DNA of 21,265 nt, from the NCBI GenBank assembly GCA_008704415.1, contig VXIS01000522.1, positions 1-21,265 on the forward strand. The letters are read 5' to 3'. The number at the start of each line of letters is the position of its first letter. Positions within the stretch are counted from its first letter, which is position 1. The notes below the pieces were generated by a model. The model did not search any database. It saw only the letters and a list, made by a program, of their open reading frames with translations, and had not been told where the DNA came from. Shown here piece by piece: positions 1-8,257 of this stretch. The translations under genes and the position numbers were made by a program. This DNA comes from Sphaerosporella brunnea (Eukaryota; Ascomycota; Pezizomycetes; Pezizales; Pyronemataceae).

Positions 1-1
1 G

Positions 2-292
2 TCCTTGGTGGAGCCATACAGGGAGTCAAAGCTTCCTGGAAGACACCAAAGTCCACCTCCTCCCGAGGAGATAGATGGAGAGAAGTACTGGGTGGTCGAC
101 AAGATCGCCAAAAGCAGGCTCAACCGGCAAAAGAAGAGGATTGAGTACTTGGTGTTCTGGAAAGGCTATCCTCCAGAGGAAGCCACGTGGGAACCATGGG
201 AGCACTTAGAAGGCGACGAAACTGTCAGCCGTATGCTCAAGGAGTTTCATGAGAGATATCCCCGACAGGCGAGGGATAGTAGAATGAAATGA
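2..292 (+). pseudogene. Gypsy polyprotein C-terminus with chromodomain (family 1 element)
   Basis: This is the 3' end of a Ty3/gypsy pol gene that enters from outside the window, so no start is visible. It begins with the last residues of the integrase C-terminal domain (LVEPYRES, the usual end of the HVSLLEPYR motif). A proline-rich linker follows, then a chromodomain at about residues 28-80 with the aromatic cage pattern YWVVDKI...YLVFWKGYP...TWEPWEHL. The domain is expected to bind methylated histone tails and steer integration to heterochromatin. The frame is clean to a TGA at 290-292. A polypurine tract and a family 1 LTR follow, so this belongs to the element whose 3' LTR starts at 373. 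What is visible looks intact. It is marked as a pseudogene because the 3' LTR is cut off and the rest of the element is unseen. Confidence 0.85.
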
Positions 293-358
293 AGGATTTC
301 CTTGGTTAGATTCCTTACACTTAAAAATTGGAAGTTAGTATCTCGAGACGAGATTAGT

Positions 359-372
359 TAGGAGGGGAGTAA
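359..372 (+). other. 3' polypurine tract of the family 1 element
   Basis: The purine run TAGGAGGGGAGTAA directly precedes the TGTCAC start of the LTR at 373. In LTR retrotransposons this tract survives RNase H digestion and primes plus-strand DNA. Position and composition are seen; function is inferred from the family. Confidence 0.7.
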
Positions 373-527
373 TGTCACGGGTATGGTCACGTGACATGTG
401 CTCTAAGTAGTCAGCTAGGGGAATAGAATAGAGTCTGCATAGTGATCGCCTCGAGGGCACGTGATAGCCGGGTGGCTCCGGATCATGGTAGCTAGCTGAG
501 TGACGCTATGGAAGAACTCGGAGATCG
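373..527 (+). repeat. Family 1 LTR, 3'-truncated
   Basis: The first 155 bp of a family 1 LTR, nearly identical to the start of the copy at 20002 and to the reverse complements of those at 14104 and 17859. It carries two CACGTG motifs (388-393 and 458-463). The match stops after GAGATCG at 527, where hAT-type sequence begins, so about 650 bp of the LTR is missing. It follows the pol end and polypurine tract above, so it was the 3' LTR of that element. Confidence 0.85.
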
Positions 528-1513
528 TTACACTCGAGCCAGAGGGTAGGCTCGAGCCAGCTCGTCGAATTTCCTGGCTCGGCTCGTGAGCTCGAGCCAA
601 GCTCGAGTTGGCTCAAGCCAGGCTCGAGCCGTACCACAGTTCAGAGAAAAAATAGAGCGAATGGTAAGTGTTTGGGTGAAATGTACATTGTATTAATCTG
701 TGCAGGTCAATCTGAAAGGTCCGATAGCCCTGACGAGCTCAGAGCAGCCTCAACGGCGGAATCCGCACCCTCCGACGCGTCATGATTGCTATCACTCGCC
801 GCCCTCACCAGACATATCCGGAATATTCACACCTTCTCCAGCTGCCACCTGTACATCATCAGGGTCGTCATAACCCCACTTTTCCCACGGTTTGACTTCG
901 GTTTGCTTTAGCCAGTGCTTAAGCAGCAACAAGGTGCTGCTTGACTCCTCCAAGAAACGGTTCCGCTTCTTTGTGATAATATCCTCAGCTCTAAATTCTT
1001 GCACACAGCGTCAGAGGGCACAACATAAGCTGCATGCTGGTGTCCAAACATACACAGAGAAGAGCTGTTCACAGGGAACACTTGAAGCGCAGATAGCGAG
1101 GTAATCCCTTGCGATTCGTGCCACTGAAGGGAACCGGTGTTCATTCAACTTCCACCGATGGAGCGGATTAGTACCAAGGTTCACTGGAGGCTCGCAAAGA
1201 TAGCGAGCAGCCTGAGTCACTTCCATGGTCCCATGAACATTGGTGGTCTGTGGCCGTCGTCCAATATTGCCAAAGATGGTCGCGCGCAGGATGGGTGTTG
1301 TGGACGATGCAATATGACGGGTAGGGAGGGTTGAGATGGGGGTTGATGCGGTGCTTGGAGCCAACAAAATTCTAAGTAAAAGCTCGAGCCCAGCTCGAGC
1401 CAGACTCACTGTTACTCGAGCCGGCTCGAGCTCAAAATTTAGACGGATCGAGCCGGCTCTGGCTTGAGGCTCGAACTTTTGGCTCAAGCCGGCTCGGCTC
1501 GTGTCCATCACTA
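528..1513 (-). mobile_element. hAT DNA transposon remnant, internally deleted
   Basis: A fragment about 1 kb long with many GGCTCGAGCC/CTCGAGCC motifs crowded at both edges (about 533-630 and 1381-1500) and a hAT transposase C-terminus between them. Read inward, the right edge is TAGTGATGGACACGAGCC, a typical hAT terminal repeat. The left edge has only a degraded inner part (TTACACTCGAGCC), so the tip seems lost. No 8-bp target duplication links the flanks, which are an LTR on the left and a reverse transcriptase gene on the right. The left junction probably arose by deletion after insertion. Confidence 0.7.
792..1365 (-). pseudogene. hAT transposase C-terminal dimerisation region, with one intron
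   Basis: The minus strand encodes the conserved end of a hAT transposase: NPLHRWKLNEHRFPSVARIA, then RDYLAICASSVPCEQLFS, then AEDIITKKRNRF and LLLLKHWLK. This is the Dimer_Tnp_hAT region. An in-frame TGA at 1011-1013 lies inside a likely 63-base intron (991-1053) that starts GTATGT and ends TTTAG. Splicing it joins EQLFSV directly to AEDIITKKRN, the family's normal spacing. The gene ends at TGA 792-794. The N-terminal zinc finger and catalytic RNase H-like core are absent, and the sequence runs into the terminal repeat array near 1380. It could not make an active transposase; its ends could only be moved by a relative elsewhere. Confidence 0.75.
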
Positions 1514-3966
1514 GTTGTTGTCTATATCGATGACATCCTGATATACTCCAAAACTGAAGAAGAACATGAACAACTAGTTGGTGAAGTACTCCGACGTTTA
1601 ATGGAGTATAAACTCGCACTTGCGCCTGATAAGTGCGAATGGCATGTGTCTACAGTCGAGTTCTTGTGATATATCATCTCGGCAGAAGGAATTAGCTTGG
1701 CTCAAGATAAGGTGTGAACCATCCTGGACTGGGAAGTGCCAACTTCCGTGAAGGACGTTCAGTCTTTCATGGGGTTTGCAAACTTTTATCGCCGTTTCAT
1801 CAAGAACTTTTCCATGATTGCTAAGCCTTTGACGAACTTAACGAAGAAAGGAAATGCTTGGGCATGGAATAGGCAAGTCCAGTGGAGTTTTGAAGAATTA
1901 AAGCGCCGCTTTACTTCAGCTCCGATCCTGAAACACTATGACCCAAACTTGCAATGCATTATGGAAACCGATGCAAGTGACTTTGCGATTGGTGGCGTGT
2001 TGTCCCAAGAATTTGAAAAGAGATTTCATCCTGTTGCCTTCCATTCACGTAAAATGGACAAGGCAGAGATGAATTACGAAATCCATGATAAAGAGATGCT
2101 AGCAATAGTATCATGCTTTAAGGAATGCAGAAGATATCTCGAGGGAGCCGCTCACACCGTCTTGGTGTATACAGACCATAAGAATCTGAAATACTTTACG
2201 ACATCCAAAGTGTTGAATCGTCGTCAAGCAAGATGGGCGCAAGAATTGGCAGGTTATGATTTTAAGATCATATATAGACCTGGTAGTCAGAATGGGAAAC
2301 CCGATGCATTGTCTAGGTGTCCGGAGTACCGCCCATAAAAGGGGGGAGGTAGCATCGAAGAAAATGAAAACCAACCCATTTACAGTGTATTACGACCCGA
2401 CCAACTGGTGACGGTTGAAGGCGAACAGGTTATTCTTTCTTCGGCAAAGCTACAGACTATCCCCAGGGTACGTTTCAGTAGTGAACTACTTGAGCAAATC
2501 TTTAATGCAGGAGCACAAGATGAAGCTTGGATGCATGATTACGAGAATGCTATGAGCGGTAATCCTAGTGAAGGCATGGAATGGGACGATGGAGCCTTGT
2601 ACTACAGAGGCCGTCTATACGTTCCTGACAGCTTGGACCTAAAGAAGCAAATTGTAGAAGCAGATCACGACTCGGTTGTCGCTGGCCATATGGGAGCAGA
2701 CAAGACCGTAGAGTTAGTGCGTCGCAATTTCTTCTGGCCTACAATGGATGCTTGGATTCGGGACTATATGAACTCATGTCCAGAATGCCAAAAAGCTAAG
2801 TCTGCACGTCACGCTCGCTATGGAATGCTGTCTCCTCTAGAAGTTCTGTATGCCCCGTGGGACTCAATATTAATGGACTTTATCACAGATCTACCTCTGT
2901 CAGAGGACTGTAACCAGTTGATGGTTGTTGTCGACAGTTTTACAAAAATGTGTCACTTCATTCCGCTGAAGAAAGATGCGAAGAAAGCTGTCGATGTTGC
3001 ACGCGTATTCCTGAGGGAGGTTTGGCGATTGCACGGCTTGCCTAGTACCATCATATCGGACAGAGATGCACGTTTCACTTCCAAGTTTTGGGAAACGTTA
3101 ATGGATCTCTTGAAGATTAAACGTGAAATGTCCACTGCCTTTTACCCGCAGACTGATGGTCAAACGGAGCGCATCAACCAAACTGTGGAACAATACCTGA
3201 GGTTCTTTTGCAATTACGAGCAAGATAACTGGGTAGAGATGATTCCCATGGCTGAGTACGCGTATAACAACTCCGTCACCACAGCTATAAGTCTGTCTCC
3301 CTTTTTTGCCAACTACGGTTATCACCCAAGAACAAATTGGCCTGTTGAGGCTGAGGTGAAAAACCCGTCGGCAAGAAACTATGCGCACTGGATGGAAAGC
3401 ATCCATAAGCTGTGCAAGGAAGCATTGGAACAGACCCGTGAATCTATGCGGAAGCACTATGACAAACGGTCAAAGGCTGCACCCAAGTACCAAGTTGGTG
3501 ATCTTGTTATGCTCAATGGCAAGAACCTTCGGACAAGACGACCATCTCGCAAGCTAGATGCGAAAATGCATGGACCCTTCAAGGTGATCAAGGTAGTATC
3601 ACCATCCGCTATAAGGATTGAACTTCTTAAGCGATGGCGTATATATCCTACCTTCCATGTTTCGCTGCTGAAGCCCTACAGACAGTCACAAAAGGGCCTC
3701 GACCACCTGCGGTTGCAGTCGAAGATGAAGATGCGATGGACCTTGACGAAGAAGGACTCTGGGAGATCAATGAAATCCTAGGTAGTTCATGTGACAGTAC
3801 TGGTACCATCAAGTACTTGGTCAAGTGGAAAGGGTTCCCAAATGAGGAAGACTGGACTGAAGAACCGTGGGAATGTTTTCAAGGTACCGGTGAGGCAGCT
3901 TTGAGAAAGTTCCATCGGAAATTCCCACAAGCTGCCAAGGACAGGAGAGTCAGGTTAAGAGGCTGA
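1514..3966 (+). pseudogene. Gypsy pol (RT end, RNase H, integrase, chromodomain)
   Basis: The first codons give VVVYIDDILIYS, the RT active-site motif. RNase H follows at about 1950-2310 with its acidic residues in METDASD, YEIHDKE, YTDHKN and GKPDALSR. Integrase has a zinc-binding HH-CC (GHMGADKT ... CPECQK) and the DDE triad in MDFITDLP, SDRDARF and TDGQTERIN. The GPF/Y-like end (HGPFKV) leads to FHVSLLKPY and a chromodomain (IKYLVKWKGFP...EEPWECF). The frame is broken by TGA 1667-1669, TGA 1715-1717 and TAA 2336-2338. A one-base loss near 3690-3700 moves the chromodomain into another frame, which ends at TGA 3964-3966. The normal product would copy the element's RNA and integrate the DNA. 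Confidence 0.9.
2335..2350 (+). other. Candidate central polypurine tract at the RNase H/integrase boundary
   Basis: ATAAAAGGGGGGAGGT lies between the RNase H and integrase coding regions. It nearly duplicates the 3' polypurine tract of the same element (4168-4181), sharing the exact 12-mer AAGGGGGGAGGT. It also contains the TAA that splits the pol frame. A second plus-strand primer is known in lentiviruses and Ty1. Whether this one functions is an inference. Confidence 0.45.
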
Positions 3967-4167
3967 GTCAGAACCTTTTTCCTGGTGAAGCTATTAGGGG
4001 ATCCAGGTTTTTTAACGGCTGACAAGACGACTGGTCATGTACATTTTTTCCTTGTATAGGTTTGGTACAAGTGTTGAGGTTTTTCTTTTTTTGGTTTTTC
4101 TTTACGAAGTTTACGATGGCAGGAGTACACCCCATGTCCAACAACTGCGGTTTGCGGACAAAGCTTT
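3967..4167 (+). other. 3' untranslated region of the family 2 element
   Basis: About 200 bp between the pol stop codon and the polypurine tract. T-rich runs occur around 4078-4100. No gene is seen. Confidence 0.55.
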
Positions 4168-4183
4168 ATAAGGGGGGAGGTGG
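4168..4183 (+). other. 3' polypurine tract of the family 2 element
   Basis: ATAAGGGGGGAGGTGG ends immediately before TGTCACACCC, the start of the LTR. Position and composition fit the plus-strand primer and identify 4184 as an LTR start. Confidence 0.8.
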
Positions 4184-5202
4184 TGTCACACCCACCTCCC
4201 ACAGTATCATTTCTGGTACCCGCTTACAAGCTATGCCTACATTACCTTCAAGGTTACGTAACGGTTTATTGACGTTGATAATTATCAACAGTGAGGCTGT
4301 ATAATCATCCATAAGTCCACTCTATTAGGAAGTGTCCTAAGAGTTACAAGACTTACGTCATAACAGCGATGGTGAAGTTAGTTGCCAGAACCCATAGTAA
4401 AAGTGTTCTTTTCTGGGTACAAAATAACTCACCATTCGTGCGCATACAAATGAATAATGACAACTGTGTTGGTCTAACACCTTGCAGTTGTCACAGGTTA
4501 TTCACCGTGAGTTATATGGCAAAAAGTGGTTAGTTGCCGGTTCCCATAGAAAAATAGTTTTTTCCAGGGTACAAAATGACTCACATCACGTTGCGCACGA
4601 CCGTTATACCGGAACGTACCCGGTGGGTATATGAGGGGAGCACCTGTGACAAGACTTGATAAGTACCAAAGTCACTTCGGCAATTGGTCATCACGTCATA
4701 GCTACTGCGGCACTTCAATAGGGCATTCTAGGGCATCAAAGCTTACGCGTTCAATCATGCCATAGCTGCAGAAGAGTGTCCGAGTTGGAGTGAGGGTTAT
4801 TATAATCCCTGGCTAGTCAAAGAAGCTCGGTACCCTTACGTGGCAATCGGGGCAATTGTTCGTCCGAGGATTGGAAATCAACTTTGAGGCTCAGAGGCGA
4901 ATTCCGTTAGGATATAACCCGCGAGATTTCCCTTGAGTTGAGAGACCACCAGAGTTAGCAGACATCATCGTTAGGATATTGTGAGGTTCAGCATTAACAA
5001 TATTATCGTTTACACAATCTATATTCGTTTCGAAATCTTTATTCCATTTTCCCTTTGGTACGAATATACTCGTACCATTAGCGAATCTTTACCGATCACA
5101 TATCTGAAAGCTCTTTGTCCAATAAGTGTCTTTTCCTTAGAAAAGAATTACTGTTAGGCCTATCTTCCTCATACGCGGTTCCGTGAACCTAGTGGTTTTA
5201 CA
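4184..5202 (+). repeat. Family 2 LTR (3' LTR of the gypsy element)
   Basis: A 1019-bp LTR with TG...CA ends (TGTCACACCCACC...CTAGTGGTTTTACA). The end at 5202 is fixed by the reverse-complement copy at 6008-7024, which has target duplications exactly at these boundaries. Inside, a segment of about 60 bp (GTTAGTTGCC...ACAAAATAACTCAC type) occurs twice, near 4377 and 4530. The LTR ends five bases before the TATATATATATA of the downstream gene. The left target duplication cannot be tested because the element's 5' end is gone. Confidence 0.85.
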
Positions 5203-5206
5203 AAAG

Positions 5207-5218
5207 TATATATATATA
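5207..5218 (+). promoter_or_regulatory. TATA box of the split zinc-finger gene
   Basis: TATATATATATA is followed within about 150 bp by a pyrimidine-rich leader (TTTTCCTTCTCTGCAACG) and an ATG in a favourable setting (CCACCAGCATGG, ATG at 5362). It lies only 5 bp after the end of the family 2 LTR. It may be the gene's native promoter, but the LTR now replaces whatever lay upstream. Confidence 0.5.
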
Positions 5219-5361
5219 GCGTGAAGCCTTTACGACACTGCAACCGCTACGGCGTAGCCAAGCCTCTGATCTGACTACTGCAAAGGTAACCGTTTGAGGC
5301 ATTCCCGCCTCACACTTTTCCTTCTCTGCAACGTTCTCCGTCCCAACTAACCACCACCAGC

Positions 5362-5610
5362 ATGGTCAGTGCCTTCTAAATCTCATCAATCGTCTTCGCC
5401 GAATCTGCTAACCATATTGACCCCAGCATCATCCCTCCGCGCCTACAGTCCTCATGATGTCGCCCAAGATGTCTCCTCTCCTGAAAATTACCGCGTCCTT
5501 CGTCTCCATCTATCTACAACCCAGCTCTCCACCTACAACGCAGCTCTCGGATCCGTCGCGTGCTTGATTCACCGCTCCCGCCCTCCACGTCAGTGTCACT
5601 ACCGCTCCAA
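5362..5610 (+). other. Leader of the split gene with a possible intron
   Basis: ATG 5362 is followed at once by GTCAGT, and a branch-like CTAAC plus CCCAG occurs by 5426, so 5365-5426 could be a 62-base intron. Joining the ATG to that acceptor gives a frame that stops near 5565, and no splice I tried links it to the long downstream frame. Either this is 5' untranslated sequence, or the true first exon has been damaged. Confidence 0.35.
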
Positions 5611-5775
5611 ATGTCCGACGCGTTTACTCAATCATCAGTTGGCTCCGCCCTCCAAGGATCATCGCTGTCGTCACGTCTTAATCCCTTTCCACCTCTTGAA
5701 ATGCAAACCAGCATTCCGCCCCCTCCAGGAGTACAAACATGGCAGGCACCGGCTTCTCTACTTCCTCCTCCTGGG

Positions 5776-5991
5776 CTGCCGCTGTCACTACCTTCGCTTC
5801 CTACTACTCAGCTACCGCAGTCACTACCTTCGCTTCCTACTACTCAGCTACCGCAGTCACTGCCTCCGCTTCCTGCTCCTCGGCTGCCGCTGTCACTACC
5901 TTCGCTTCCTACTACTCAGCTACCGCAGTCACTACCTTCGCTTCCTACTACTCAGCTACCGCAGTCACTACCTCCGCTTCCTGTTTCCGGA
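5776..5991 (+). repeat. 36-bp tandem repeat, six units
   Basis: Six uninterrupted 36-bp units of the type CTACCGCAGTCACTACCTTCG + CTTCCTACTACTCAG, with an A-B-C-A-B-C' order: units 1 and 4 open with CTGCCGCTG, and units 3 and 6 carry CCTCCGCTTCCTG variants. The array thus looks like a duplicated 108-bp trimer. A degenerate related unit continues after the solo LTR (about 7050-7115). Since 36 is a multiple of three, it adds a 12-residue repeat to the split gene. Confidence 0.9.
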
Positions 5992-6002
5992 CTGCCAATG
6001 GC

Positions 6003-7029
6003 ACTACTGTAAAACCACTAGGTTCACTGAACCGCGTATGAGGAAGATAGGCCTAACAGTAATTCTTTTCTAAGGAAAAGACACTTATTGGACGAAGAGC
6101 TTTCAGATACGTGATCAGTAAAGATTCGCTAATGGTACGAGTATATTCGTACCGAAGGGAAAATAGAATAAAAATTTCGAAACGAATATAGATTGTGTAA
6201 ACAATAATATTGTTAAGGCTGAACCTCACAATATCCTAACGATGATGTCTGCTAACTCTAGTGGTCTTTCAACTCGAGGGAAATCTCACGGGTTATATCC
6301 TGACGGATTCGCCTTTGAGCCTCAAAGTTGATTTCCAATCCTCGGACGAACAATTTCCCCCTTGCCACGTAAGGGTACCGAGCTTCTTTGACTAGCCAGG
6401 GTTTATAAATAACCCCCACTCCAACTCGGACACTCTTCTGCAGCTATGGCATGATTGAACGCGTAAGCTTTGATGCCCAAAATGCCCTATTGAAGTGCCG
6501 CAGTAGCTATGACGTGATGACCAATTGCGGAAGTGACTTTGGTACTTATCAAGTCTTGTCACAGGTGCTCCCCTCATATACCCACCGGGTACGTTCCGGT
6601 ATAACGGTCGTGCGCAACGTGATGTGAGTTATTTTGTACCCTGGAAAAAACTATTTTTCTATGGGAACCGGCAACTAACCACTTTTTGCCATATAACTCA
6701 CGGTGAATAACCTGTGACAACTGCAAGGTGTTAGACCAACACAGTTGTCATTATTCATTTGTATGCGCACGAATGGTGAGTTATTTTGTACCCAGAAAAG
6801 AACACTTTTACTATGGCTTCCGGCAACTAACTTCACCATCGCCATTATGACGTAAGTCTTGTAACTCCTAGGACACTACCTAATAGAGCAGACCCATAGA
6901 TAATTATACAGCCTCACTGTTGATAATTATCAACGTCAATAAACCGTTACGTAACCCTTAAGGTAATGTAGGCATAACTCGTAAGGGGGTATAATAAATG
7001 ATACTGTGGGAGGTGGGTGTAACAACTAC
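6003..7029 (-). mobile_element. Family 2 solo LTR with target duplication ACTAC
   Basis: The LTR itself is 6008-7024 (1017 bp, minus strand: TGTTACACCC...GGTTTTACA). It is flanked by ACTAC at 6003-6007 and 7025-7029. It is a near-complete reverse complement of the LTR at 4184-5202, about 0.8 kb away. No polypurine tract or internal region adjoins it, so it is a solo LTR, the usual result of recombination between the two LTRs of a full element. It interrupts codon 133 of the zinc-finger gene. Confidence 0.92.
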
Positions 7030-7733
7030 CTCCGGCTTCTCTTCGTCCTTCTCCTTTTGGGTTACAGCTGTCACTACCTGCGCTTTCTGCTCCTGGGCTG
7101 CCACTGTCAACAGCTGCTGGATTTGATCCTGAAGCATGCTCTTCCTCTCCGTGTCCTCGCAAATGTCCCGTGTCTAACTGTCAGTATTCGGTGAAAGTGG
7201 GTTCACAGTCGGTGAAAGACAACCTAATTAGGCACATCTGAAAAAAGTGTGAAGCGGAAAAGCGCGCTCCTCATGCTGCACAACCACACCTGAACCTGAA
7301 TGATGTAAGTTTTGGATATAAACAGCGCATATCGCAACGAGAGCTCGGGTGCTTGTCTGTCAAGGAGCGTGACAAGCGAAGGAAAGACATCCGGAACCAA
7401 CAGCAGCGTCGACGCTGGGAACTGTCCAAAGAGAAAGCAAAGAAGCAAGCTACTACCTACGGTGATGTCACGCACTGGAGGCTATTTGACAAAACAGCGG
7501 AATACTCTCGGATGGCCGCCACAAAACGTCGATTGGAGGAGAACTACAAATTCTTGCCCACGGATACGTTACTCACAAGCGCTGAAATGGGGGGGCTGTT
7601 TTGCTTCTATCTGCACTTCTACCTCTCTGTAACTGTTCCTGAGGACCTTGATGAGCAGCCAAACAGCGTCGCTGCTTTAATTGAACGTTTACGGGCCGCA
7701 TATCCCGACGAGGATGGCGAAACGTTTCGCACT

Positions 7734-7786
7734 GTAGGTCCCGTTTATTTTGTATGTCACTACCACTCCGCTGATTTTCGGCTTAG
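7734..7786 (+). other. Spliceosomal intron in the split gene
   Basis: 53 bases starting GTAGGT, with CTGAT as a possible branch point and CGGCTTAG at the 3' end. Splicing joins TFRT to AYQNVLESAEHFSRVGLTP in phase 0 and bypasses a stop after 7830. Its length is typical of basidiomycete introns. Confidence 0.75.
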
Positions 7787-8137
7787 GCCTACCAAAACGT
7801 TCTTGAGTCTGCTGAGCATTTTTCCAGGGTAGGGTTGACTCCCAACCGTAACTACCAACGCTCAGATGCACTGGCTTGCATTGTAAAGCCTCACTGTCAG
7901 CGTATGATCAGAGACTGGGACAGTGTTTTGCGCGATCCAGCTCTTTGGACGGGCAACGTGCGAGATTTAAAGGTCAGCACAGTCGAGCAACTCACTGTGG
8001 ATATTGCTTCCTTTTGTCCCACTCTGCGCAAGAATCGCCAAACTTTGGACGAGGTTCAAATCCGGATCAAGCAGGGTATTCTTCCATTAGCAATAGAAGC
8101 CTGCAACCAAGAAGTGTCACGGCGCGAGTTTGGATAG

Positions 8138-8257
8138 AGTTGTCCGACTAAGCTACCGGCTTTTACTCTCGATGGAATTGGCTAGAACTCTCAGATCTAA
8201 GGCTTCAAAGAATGCTGATTCATTTGCTGTTCTCAAATTTACCCCCCTGTAGATGGT
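8138..8257 (+). other. 3' flank of the split gene, no gene seen
   Basis: About 120 bp between the TAG of the split gene and the family 4 LTR. It shows no coding potential and no clear signal; it probably holds the gene's 3' untranslated region. Confidence 0.4.

Larger units (their letters stand above)
1514..5202 (+). mobile_element. Ty3/gypsy chromovirus, family 2, 5'-truncated
   Basis: A gypsy element missing its 5' LTR, gag, protease and the first half of the reverse transcriptase. It retains the end of RT, RNase H, integrase, chromodomain, a polypurine tract and a 3' LTR (4184-5202). The 5' break coincides with the right end of the hAT remnant, exactly before the VVVYIDD motif. It carries three premature stops and one frameshift, so it is dead. 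Confidence 0.88.
5611..8137 (+). pseudogene. Unrecognised zinc-finger gene split by a solo LTR (483 codons when rejoined)
   Basis: I do not recognise the family. Three exon pieces, 5611-6007, 7030-7733 and 7787-8137, form one frame once the solo LTR plus one target copy (6008-7029) and a 53-base intron (7734-7786) are removed. They give 367 + 116 codons with a single internal TGA at 7239-7241. The start is ATG 5611 (MSDAFTQ). Residues about 35-160 are rich in proline, serine and leucine, with six 12-residue repeats (56-127, LPQSLPSLPTTQ type). A cysteine cluster C169, C174, C178, C183 then H201 and C206 (CX4CX17HX4C) resembles a C2HC zinc finger; the TGA falls at codon 203, inside it. A strongly basic stretch follows (about 243-262, VKERDKRRKDIRN), then a globular-looking C-terminus (LLTSAEMGGLFCFYLHFYLS; DALACIVKPHCQ). 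It could be a nuclear DNA-binding protein or belong to a DNA transposon. The LTR and the stop make it non-functional as it stands. Confidence 0.65.

Noticed and set aside
3634..3966. A separate chromodomain gene downstream of pol
   Set aside because: It is the natural continuation of pol after a one-base loss near 3690-3700; the linker and integrase end flow into it.
4062..4304. An 80-residue frame overlapping the LTR start
   Set aside because: It spans the untranslated region, polypurine tract and LTR boundary, so it cannot be a conserved gene.
5776..5991. A CRISPR-like array of 36-bp repeats
   Set aside because: The units are contiguous with no spacers, the setting is eukaryotic, and the array is in frame with a gene.
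5369..6073. A 234-residue reading frame through the repeat array
   Set aside because: It begins at a non-ATG codon, is Arg/His/Leu-rich across the array, and ends inside the LTR. The overlapping frame from 5611 continues across the LTR into the downstream exons.
4184..7024. The inverted 1-kb arms as terminal inverted repeats of one large DNA transposon
   Set aside because: The right arm alone is flanked by ACTAC on both sides, the left arm follows a polypurine tract, and the outer flanks of the whole unit do not match. Two separate LTRs explain all of this.
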